A DNA stretch of 9,930 nucleotides from Candidatus Hodarchaeota archaeon (GTDB lineage: Archaea; Asgardarchaeota; Heimdallarchaeia; Hodarchaeales; Hodarchaeaceae), in assembly GCA_016840305.1 (NCBI GenBank), contig JAEOSP010000198.1, forward strand, positions 1 through 9,930, given 5' to 3'. This document shows, in pieces, positions 1 to 5,600 of the stretch (position 1 is its first letter; every line of letters starts with the position of its first letter). A model generated the notes under the pieces. That model saw nothing but the letters and a program-made list of their open reading frames with translations, searched no databases and was not told the DNA's origin. Both the position numbers and the translations under genes were made by a program.

Positions 1-53
1 TCTTTTTTTATTATCCTATAAACAACTAAATAGTAGAAAGGAGTAAAACTATA
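1..53 (+). promoter_or_regulatory. AT-rich leader with possible TATA-like element and ribosome site
   Basis: This short leader precedes the first gene. It has a run of seven T at 3-9, which could be an archaeal-type oligo-T terminator of an upstream gene, and a TATA-like stretch around 16-24 (CCTATAAAC). AAAGGAG at 37-43 lies 10 bases before the ATG at 54 and is a convincing Shine-Dalgarno site. The promoter and terminator readings are weak because the upstream gene is outside the window and AT-rich DNA gives such matches by chance. Confidence 0.3.
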
Positions 54-941
54 ATGGCTTTAATGGAATCTGTGTTCGAAAAGATCGATGGGAAAACACG
101 TTCATTCCTAGGCTTGAATCCCTATGCCATTTTATGGAACATTAGTAATTGGAGGAAATACTTTGCTTTTTGTGTTGTCGTAGCTTCTATAGCGTGGGTA
201 GTCTTCGGATTCGATAGTTGTTGGTCTCAAATGAAACCTATCATAGAATATTTTTCTAAAACTTTTCTAAGTAATCCTATTTCTGAACTGAAGAATGGGA
301 TACCTTTTTCTGAACTCTGGGAGCAAAGCAAAGAGTTTTATGGTATTGGCAATCATTTTTCAGCTCCAGTAATATATGGGCTTTCATTCATAGTTTTAAG
401 TTTTCACTTGGAGAAAATAGGGATAACAAAATCCCTTAACTTTTGTGCAACAACAGGGTTATCGCTTGCAAGCATCGGTATCTTTGAACTTATGTGGAAC
501 TCTTTCTACGCTTTTTTTCATGGGCAAATATGGGTGATAACTTTTCAGTGGAAACAAGTTACAAACTTAGTTTCTTTCTTAATATTTACATTAATTGGAG
601 CCCTTATTCTTTTATATTTGGCTCTTGAAGGCTACACTCCAAATCTATCAAAAACAACTTTATCTTTATTCGTATTAACCATAATTTGCTGGGGGTTCTG
701 GGTCTTCTATCCTTATCAGGTAGGACATATAACGGTTGACACTTCTGTTGGTCCTTGGACTAACTCGAATAAATTTCCTCAAACTTACTATTGTGTGGAT
801 ATCGATCCTACAGATAATATTGCAATTGGAACCCCAAATTATGTTGAAAACGATCTAATTCATTTTGTGAACACATTTACCAAAGTTGTTCAGACTGGGT
901 TTTTTCTCAGTCTTTTCATGTTGAAGGAGGTTGAAAAATGA
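54..941 (+). CDS. Predicted five-helix integral membrane protein, unknown function
   Basis: This is a 295-residue protein I do not recognise. Hydrophobic segments suitable for membrane helices lie at about residues 36-53, 102-118, 130-152, 172-191 and 203-219. There is no cleavable signal peptide; the first 35 residues are mixed and aromatic. The third helix carries unusual polar and aromatic residues (Glu145, Trp148, Asn149, His156). Between the first two helices (54-101) and after the last one (220-280) lie soluble loops rich in Trp, Tyr and Pro, and the C-terminus ends in a charged tail. It has only two N-glycosylation sequons. ATG at 54 is preferred over ATG at 63 because the AAAGGAG site is 10 bases before the former. 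The stop overlaps the next start as ATGA (938-941), so the two genes are probably translationally coupled. It may be a virion membrane protein or a host-type membrane protein; the sequence does not decide. Confidence 0.85.
   Translation: MALMESVFEKIDGKTRSFLGLNPYAILWNISNWRKYFAFCVVVASIAWVVFGFDSCWSQMKPIIEYFSKTFLSNPISELKNGIPFSELWEQSKEFYGIGNHFSAPVIYGLSFIVLSFHLEKIGITKSLNFCATTGLSLASIGIFELMWNSFYAFFHGQIWVITFQWKQVTNLVSFLIFTLIGALILLYLALEGYTPNLSKTTLSLFVLTIICWGFWVFYPYQVGHITVDTSVGPWTNSNKFPQTYYCVDIDPTDNIAIGTPNYVENDLIHFVNTFTKVVQTGFFLSLFMLKEVEK
924..931 (+). promoter_or_regulatory. Strong Shine-Dalgarno site for the basic protein gene
   Basis: AAGGAGGT lies inside the end of the membrane protein gene and 6 bases before the ATG at 938. 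It is one of the strongest ribosome sites in the window and fixes the start of the small basic protein, which overlaps the upstream stop by 4 bases. Confidence 0.75.
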
Positions 942-1252
942 GTCTGCGCGCGCGCACTCGTAGAAAATCACCAGTTAAACATAAGGTTAGTGGTCATACT
1001 CGTAAGGGTAAGAAGATTGAGGAGTATGTTCGTGGTAAGGGTAAAAAGAAAAAGGTTTCTCGTAGGAGTAGGGTTGTTGTTGGGTCTTCTTTGGTTGAGG
1101 TTCCTTATAGGGTTAGTATTTTTTATGCTAGGGGTCCGCGTGAAGAGTTTTTTGTTGATGTTAAGAGTCTTGATCAGGGGTTGAGGGAGGGTATGTCTAG
1201 AAGGGAGTCTGTTTCTCCTCCCAGTGTGGTTCGTATTAGGAGGAGTAGGTGA
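938..1252 (+). CDS. Small arginine/lysine-rich protein, probable nucleic-acid-binding
   Basis: This is a 104-residue, strongly basic protein with 31 Lys/Arg against 9 Asp/Glu. Residues 1-45 are almost entirely basic and include Arg-Ala-Arg at 4-6, a GHTRKGKK stretch at 19-26 and a KKKK run at 36-39. I recall similar His-Thr-Arg-x-Gly-Lys stretches in other small basic proteins of archaea and mobile elements, but cannot confirm the match. Residues 56-104 look like a small folded beta/alpha domain and align without gaps to the last 48 residues of the downstream 707-residue protein. Direct binding to DNA or RNA is the simplest role for such a charge; a virion core or nucleoprotein function is inference. 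The coding strand is strikingly G/T-rich and C-poor from about 985 to 1250, unlike the neighbours. The start is set by the 4-base overlap and the AAGGAGGT site. The antisense and alternative-frame ORFs over this gene are shadows. Confidence 0.8.
   Translation: MSLRARTRRKSPVKHKVSGHTRKGKKIEEYVRGKGKKKKVSRRSRVVVGSSLVEVPYRVSIFYARGPREEFFVDVKSLDQGLREGMSRRESVSPPSVVRIRRSR
946..955. repeat. CG-alternating tract, copy 1
   Basis: Ten bases of strict G/C alternation (GCGCGCGCGC) lie in AT-rich DNA near the start of the basic protein gene. They encode Arg-Ala-Arg as CGC GCG CGC. Two similar tracts lie in the next gene, both also encoding Arg-Ala-Arg. Confidence 0.8.
1215..1245 (+). promoter_or_regulatory. 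RNA hairpin burying the Shine-Dalgarno site of the 707-residue protein gene
   Basis: CTCCTCC at 1215-1221 is the exact reverse complement of GGAGGAG at 1239-1245, giving a 7-base-pair stem with a 17-base loop. The right arm is the Shine-Dalgarno site, 6 bases before the ATG at 1252. The whole stem lies inside the end of the upstream coding region, so a ribosome finishing the basic protein would melt it. This suggests that the downstream gene is translated only when the upstream one is. The pairing is seen in the sequence; the control is inferred. Confidence 0.5.
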
Positions 1253-3375
1253 TGTCGGCAATAACGGGGGAGGGAGATGGGGTTAAGAAGAAGAAAGTTG
1301 AGAGACCTAAACCTCCAACAACTGATCCTGTAGAGGGTGTGTCTGAGCCTACTAAACCTTCTTTACCTCCATCTAAACGGACTAGGAGAAGAAGAAAAGC
1401 AACAAGAACGACGAGACAGGAAGAACCTTTGATTGGTGAGGAGGGTGTGATTCCAACACCAATTAGAATACCTCCTTCTGTTAGATCTGCACATAATCAG
1501 GCTAGAAGGGCAGTATCTAGAGCAGGAAGACGAACGCGCGCGCGAGGTACAACTTTAACATTAAAAGATGTTGATATTCCAAATACAGTAGTTCATATGG
1601 GGGTAACTATGTCCCGTTCTGATTTCATAAAAGAATATGGGGCTACTGCGGTTCCTTCTTCTATACGGGACTTGGTTGTTGAAGGAACACAGGATCCTAT
1701 CACTTTAGATGATATTGGTGATATTATTTCAAAAACGGGGACAAGGTACGAAAATATTTTTAAGTCGATAACTGATCCGATGCGTCAAACGTCAAAACAT
1801 TTGACTGGTCAAGCAGAATTATTGGGACGTTCAAATCCTTTGTTGGGTCTTGCTAGTTATGCTGGTGGAACGGCTATTAGAACTGCTACGGGAGCCGTTG
1901 AAGCAATAACTTTTCCTATTCGTCCAGCCTCTTGGTATAGGACCGCAGATGTAATTGGGCAACTTCTAACCCCCGGTAAAACTGAAACTCGTGAACAATA
2001 TGAACAAAGAATAACTGATTTTGCTAATGGGGATATTAGCGATCCTGCTCTTAGAAAGTGGGCTGAAGAACAGACGTTAAATTCTATTCCTCCTCCTTTG
2101 ATATCTACTAAAGATGTTAAAGTTGCTAAAGAATTCCGACAGGCTCTTACACGAGAAATACTGAGAGATCCTGTTGGGTTTTTAGCGGAGTTAAGTGGAG
2201 GAATTATTGGGGGAAAAATAGCTCTTAGAGCCCTTAAGAAAATTCCTCATGTTAGGGAGATAATAACTAAACCTTCATTAGAAAAGAGAATGTATGATAA
2301 ACTTACTCCCGTTGACGATATAGAAACTACTGTTCCAGATTGGACTAAAAACCCTCAATTTAAAAAAGTTCCAACAGGAATTGGAGAAGGATATACTTTA
2401 GAGTTAGTTAATCCCACTTCAACGGATTGGTCTCCTACTTTTTATGGAAAAGGTAAATGGAGACCTGCTTTTGAAGGGAAAGGGGCATATCAGGCTAAAA
2501 CCTCTTGGGAAATGGCTAGAGACGTTACTTCAAAGGGTGGAACTGCTGTTATAATGCTTGAAGATGCAGTTACAGGTAAAGTAGCAGGATTTACGTCTTG
2601 GGCATTAGCTGAAGAGATTACAGGTGGGCTCCCAGAGCTTTTAGGTACTTTGGGTACGTTATCGGGGGCGGCTGGACAAGAATTGATTGTTCAACCTGCT
2701 GTTTTGATAGATGAACAATTAGAGGAGACTGAATATTGGGATACTCTTCAAAAAATGAGGCGTAATAGAAATTATTCTACAATTCCAAGGATTGCTCCTT
2801 TAGAAGATACAATAACTGAGCCTCAACTTGATGATTTACTTGAAGATGCGTTAGGAGAACTTCCAATAACGGAACCAGTAGAAATTCCCGATGTTATCCC
2901 TGATGTGATCCCCGATGTAATTCCAGACGTTGTTCCCGATGTTATCCCCGATGTTATCCCCGATGTTATTCCAGACGTTGTTCCCGACGTTATTCCAGAT
3001 ATAATTCCCGACATAACCCCCGATCAACCTGTCGATGAGATATTAGAAGAAGAGGAAAAAATAATTCCTGCTCCCCCAACTCTGGCCCAAACACAGTTAC
3101 AGGCAAGACTCTTACGCGAGAAAAAACTAGAAGCCGAGAAACAACGAAGAAGAACTGTAAAACGTAAACGCGCGCGACCAGATACTAAAAAACGAAAAAG
3201 AACGATTCCAACATCTAAAAAACCAGAGCCTTATCATGTCAAATTTCAATATGTTTCTGGGGCAAGTGAACTGAAAAAAGTGATGGCTAGAAGTTTTATA
3301 GAAGCTCATGATAAAGCTAAACGTCAGAAGACGATATCGGGAACGCCCCTTGAGGTAGAAATAAAAAAGATGTGA
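1252..3375 (+). CDS. Large protein with basic ends, Gly-rich hydrophobic segments and IPDV repeat; possible structural protein
   Basis: This is a 707-residue protein of unknown family. Residues 1-100 are low-complexity, rich in Pro, Lys and Arg, with a basic run at 42-49 and Arg-Ala-Arg at 96-98. The middle is mixed and contains three Gly/Ala-rich hydrophobic stretches, at about 194-228, 306-328 and 439-486, that could insert in or lie on a membrane. A tandem Ile-Pro-Asp-Val repeat fills 545-591, followed by an acidic patch. A probable helix with basic clusters covers 611-650, including Arg-Ala-Arg at 640-642. A 48-residue C-terminal domain (660-707) resembles the C-terminus of the preceding basic protein. 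There is no signal peptide and only one N-glycosylation sequon, so it probably stays inside the cell or virion. ATG at 1252 is chosen, with a 1-base overlap and AGGAGGAG 6 bases upstream; GTG at 1249 would add one residue but sits only 3 bases from that site. A virion structural or DNA-linked role is inference. Confidence 0.85.
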   Translation: MSAITGEGDGVKKKKVERPKPPTTDPVEGVSEPTKPSLPPSKRTRRRRKATRTTRQEEPLIGEEGVIPTPIRIPPSVRSAHNQARRAVSRAGRRTRARGTTLTLKDVDIPNTVVHMGVTMSRSDFIKEYGATAVPSSIRDLVVEGTQDPITLDDIGDIISKTGTRYENIFKSITDPMRQTSKHLTGQAELLGRSNPLLGLASYAGGTAIRTATGAVEAITFPIRPASWYRTADVIGQLLTPGKTETREQYEQRITDFANGDISDPALRKWAEEQTLNSIPPPLISTKDVKVAKEFRQALTREILRDPVGFLAELSGGIIGGKIALRALKKIPHVREIITKPSLEKRMYDKLTPVDDIETTVPDWTKNPQFKKVPTGIGEGYTLELVNPTSTDWSPTFYGKGKWRPAFEGKGAYQAKTSWEMARDVTSKGGTAVIMLEDAVTGKVAGFTSWALAEEITGGLPELLGTLGTLSGAAGQELIVQPAVLIDEQLEETEYWDTLQKMRRNRNYSTIPRIAPLEDTITEPQLDDLLEDALGELPITEPVEIPDVIPDVIPDVIPDVVPDVIPDVIPDVIPDVVPDVIPDIIPDITPDQPVDEILEEEEKIIPAPPTLAQTQLQARLLREKKLEAEKQRRRTVKRKRARPDTKKRKRTIPTSKKPEPYHVKFQYVSGASELKKVMARSFIEAHDKAKRQKTISGTPLEVEIKKM
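1535..1544. repeat. CG-alternating tract, copy 2
   Basis: Ten bases of strict C/G alternation lie near the 5' end of the 707-residue protein gene. The codons are CGC GCG CGA, encoding Arg-Ala-Arg within a basic stretch at residues 96-98. It matches the tracts at 946-955 and 3169-3176. Confidence 0.8.
2884..3024 (+). repeat. 12-base tandem repeat encoding Ile-Pro-Asp-Val
   Basis: Eleven full 12-base units and one incomplete unit encode IPDV, with variants VPDV and IPDI, ending in TPD. The third codon positions vary, so the peptide is better conserved than the DNA. A higher-order period is visible: the block from 2920 (ATTCCAGACGTTGTTCCCGA) recurs at 2968 with at most one difference in its first 20 bases, a 48-base duplication of four units. 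The repeat probably forms an extended Pro-rich spacer between the hydrophobic middle and the basic C-terminus. Similar Pro-containing tetrapeptide repeats are known in archaeal virus proteins such as the TPX protein of Thermoproteus virus TTV1; that comparison is by style only. Confidence 0.9.
3169..3176. repeat. CG-alternating tract, copy 3
   Basis: Eight bases of C/G alternation lie near the 3' end of the 707-residue protein gene. They are read as CGC GCG CGA and encode Arg-Ala-Arg at residues 640-642, just before the C-terminal domain shared with the small basic protein. Confidence 0.75.
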
Positions 3376-3380
3376 ACTGA

Positions 3381-5513
3381 ATGGATATGAAAATCAAACG
3401 ACTGGCTGTTTTTATTTCAATTATTTTGCTGTTGGTTCCCATTTATGATTTTTCTTCTCCTTTTTTTGCTCCAAAGGTAGAGGCTTCAATTGATCCGATC
3501 AATGCAGGTCTTTTGGATAAAAAGGCGAAGTTAAGTCCAACGTTTGCTCGTGGAGACTGTTATACGTTAACCGTATTAAAGTCAGGACATTTTTCATTTG
3601 TAACTGCTCCTCTTTGGATTTTTAATGGAAATTTATATGTTCCCTATATTTATAAAGACCGATATGAATCAGAGGGATATTATCAGGCTCAATCTGCTCT
3701 GATAGGTGTCAGAATTTATGATTATCATGTGGAATTTTATTCACCTGATATGACAGAGCTACGTCTTGAAAACGAAAAATGGGTGGTGCAACAACTTGTC
3801 GATGGAAAATGGTATGATATAGATTTCGAGTCTAAACCTCCAAGTTTTAACATTGGAGTAACTTCAACTGGGGTGACAATTACAAAAACTATTCGTACTG
3901 ACGTAGGAAACATAGTGGTTGATTATTTCATTAAAGAAGCAAGTCCTATGAAACACACGGTTACATTTAAATCTAAAAATTATGGTCAAACAAAATATAG
4001 AGTTAAACAAGTTTGGTTGGGTATTGTGGGTAATAAAATAAATCATGCTTCTGCTGGTTTATCTAAAGATAAAAAATCGATAGAAATTAAATCAAAAACG
4101 GTTGTTGAAAGCAATCAATTTGAATTTATAAAACCTGATGGTTCATTATCTATATATGAAAATCAAAGGCCTTCATCTGATAAACTACAGCCTGTTTCAA
4201 TTGATACTGGCCTTCAAGGACTGAAAACAGAGTTTGTATTTGGTAATTGGACTTTGAAACGAAGTGAAATCCTTGAAATCGATCCCGATACAGCTACCTT
4301 AAACAACCCAACGGAAGATGGATATATCGAAATTGATGGTGGGGTGCGAACAAGATTTGATGATAATTATGTTTGGATGGGCAGATATAACAAAGCAGGG
4401 GGAGGAAACGAAGAACAGTTTGGATATGTTGAATGGGACATATCAAGTATACCTGATACCGCAAACGTATCTGACTTGGATCTAATATATCACGGACAAC
4501 GATATGAACAAACCGTAGATGTTAATGACATACATACTCAACCCTCAATTGCGACGGATGCTGGTCTTATGGGAGATATACAGGATGATAACCTGCTAAA
4601 TGAAGCAGTTTTAGAAGTGGGGAATAATAAAAATTTAGATTTAGGAATTCCAGCCGACAGAGACATAGAAACACGACTAGCTGGTGATTGGTTCGCTATC
4701 GGATTTCATATAGATGGTGCATTACTTAACGAAGATAATCGCTTTTATGCCGAAAATGAGCCAGCCGCTAATCCACCTCCTACATTAAATGTAACTTATA
4801 CTTTTACAGCCGCCCCAACAATCACATCTGCAACGATAACGAATATGGACAACACTGATAATCTCTATGTCATGAAAAAATATTATACATTCCAAGTAGT
4901 AGTAAACGATGTCAATGGGGCAGATAATATTTCACAAGTATATCTGCAATGTAAGCAAGGCAACGATGTAAGATTTGAGGTTAGAGCCTCAGATCTAAAT
5001 TCAACTCCTTCTTTTTCAATTTTTAATGGTAGTGACGTAATTGACCTTGATGCTGTTTCTTGCTCGTGGGGTGAAGCTGGACAAGTTGGAACCGCAACAT
5101 TCAGTATACGAGCCAAATGGGACTATCCAGAAGAGGTAGACTTAGAACTTGCAGTATATGTTGAGGATTCTAATGGTCTATATGCTGGGTTTAATGATAC
5201 ACAAACTGACTACGTTGACATAATTTCGCGTTTGTTAACTGAACAATTTCAGTCAAATGCTACATATGTTAGGACGGGTGGACCTGTTCTAGTGAGTGGT
5301 ATTGTGCGTTATGCTAGATCTCCAACATCAAACATATCTGTAAGTAGTTGGCCCCCAGATGACCAATTTACTGCTGTACACATTCATGATTCTGGACATG
5401 TTTCAAGAGGAAGTGACACAACAATCGTCAATGGACGGTTTGAAATTGTGTTTAATATACCAGCAGTTGTTCAAGCTAACGAGTATCATGTGTATTTGGA
5501 TATGGCAAATTAA
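3381..5513 (+). CDS. Secreted protein with DNRLRE-like region and Ig-like C-terminus
   Basis: This 710-residue protein is probably exported and acts on the cell or particle surface. Residues 4-19 form a basic-hydrophobic signal peptide, and a likely cleavage point follows Val33-Glu-Ala35. Residues 50-290 are beta-rich and unrecognised. Residues about 300-475 resemble a DNRLRE-type beta domain: a repeated-sheet opening, an Arg-x-x-Phe-Asp-Asp segment and a Gly-Tyr-Val-Glu-Trp-Asp-Ile-Ser-Ser-Ile-Pro strand. These domains usually occur in large exoproteins as structural or carbohydrate-binding parts. Residues 476-620 look like a cadherin/Ig-type domain, and the last 85 residues like the Val-x-x-Gly-Gly...Val-Ser-Gly-x-Val domain of archaeal surface proteins. 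About nine N-glycosylation sequons lie after residue 288. It ends abruptly after one such domain with no membrane anchor, so it may be retained by partners. ATG at 3381 follows the upstream stop by 5 bases; no clear ribosome site is present, so coupled re-initiation is likely. ATG at 3387 is an alternative. Confidence 0.8.
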   Translation: MDMKIKRLAVFISIILLLVPIYDFSSPFFAPKVEASIDPINAGLLDKKAKLSPTFARGDCYTLTVLKSGHFSFVTAPLWIFNGNLYVPYIYKDRYESEGYYQAQSALIGVRIYDYHVEFYSPDMTELRLENEKWVVQQLVDGKWYDIDFESKPPSFNIGVTSTGVTITKTIRTDVGNIVVDYFIKEASPMKHTVTFKSKNYGQTKYRVKQVWLGIVGNKINHASAGLSKDKKSIEIKSKTVVESNQFEFIKPDGSLSIYENQRPSSDKLQPVSIDTGLQGLKTEFVFGNWTLKRSEILEIDPDTATLNNPTEDGYIEIDGGVRTRFDDNYVWMGRYNKAGGGNEEQFGYVEWDISSIPDTANVSDLDLIYHGQRYEQTVDVNDIHTQPSIATDAGLMGDIQDDNLLNEAVLEVGNNKNLDLGIPADRDIETRLAGDWFAIGFHIDGALLNEDNRFYAENEPAANPPPTLNVTYTFTAAPTITSATITNMDNTDNLYVMKKYYTFQVVVNDVNGADNISQVYLQCKQGNDVRFEVRASDLNSTPSFSIFNGSDVIDLDAVSCSWGEAGQVGTATFSIRAKWDYPEEVDLELAVYVEDSNGLYAGFNDTQTDYVDIISRLLTEQFQSNATYVRTGGPVLVSGIVRYARSPTSNISVSSWPPDDQFTAVHIHDSGHVSRGSDTTIVNGRFEIVFNIPAVVQANEYHVYLDMAN

Positions 5514-5515
5514 AC

Positions 5516-5521
5516 GGAGGT
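5516..5521 (+). promoter_or_regulatory. Strong Shine-Dalgarno site for a 23-codon gene
   Basis: GGAGGT lies just after the TAA of the DNRLRE-like protein gene and 7 bases before an ATG at 5529. It is too far (over 70 bases) from the next large gene at 5597 to serve it, so its position argues that the short reading frame at 5529 is translated. Confidence 0.65.
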
Positions 5522-5528
5522 AAGTGAA

Positions 5529-5600
5529 ATGAAAGTGAAAAGAATCTTAAATAAGAGTGAGAACATAATTACAACGAGAAAGGAAGAGGAAATTATATGA
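5529..5600 (+). CDS. Candidate 23-residue small protein or leader peptide
   Basis: This short frame starts MKVKRILNK and ends RKEEEII. It has an N-terminal basic half and a C-terminal charged stretch, with no membrane segment. Support comes from position. GGAGGT lies 7 bases before its ATG. Its stop overlaps the start of the beta-helix protein as ATGA (5597-5600), the same 4-base overlap seen between the membrane and basic protein genes. It fills the only gap of more than 50 bases between genes in the window. It may be a functional small protein, or a leader whose translation brings ribosomes to the downstream start. Chance remains possible because the frame is so short. Confidence 0.5.
   Translation: MKVKRILNKSENIITTRKEEEII

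Noticed and set aside
990..1184. Plus-strand ORF of 64 codons in another frame inside the basic protein gene
   Set aside because: The product is a Val/Leu/Arg string arising from GTT and CGT codons read out of frame; it has no ribosome site and overlaps a better supported gene.
1249..1251. GTG as start of the 707-residue protein
   Set aside because: It is only 3 bases from the AGGAGGAG site, while the next codon, ATG at 1252, has normal spacing. It would add one residue and cannot be fully excluded.
968..1261. Minus-strand ORF of 97 codons opposite the basic protein gene
   Set aside because: It is a by-product of the G/T bias of the real gene: its product is a low-complexity Asn/Thr/Leu string, and its start has no ribosome site.
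2823..3014. Minus-strand ORF with Ser-Gly-Ile-Thr repeats
   Set aside because: It is the antisense reading of the IPDV repeat; no ribosome site, and the plus frame continues on both sides.
2884..3024. CRISPR-like array
   Set aside because: The 12-base units are contiguous, without spacers, and in frame with a long coding region.
3864..5116. Minus-strand ORFs of 60 and 77 codons inside the DNRLRE-like gene
   Set aside because: They lie entirely within a well-supported gene, lack ribosome sites, and have no recognisable protein features.
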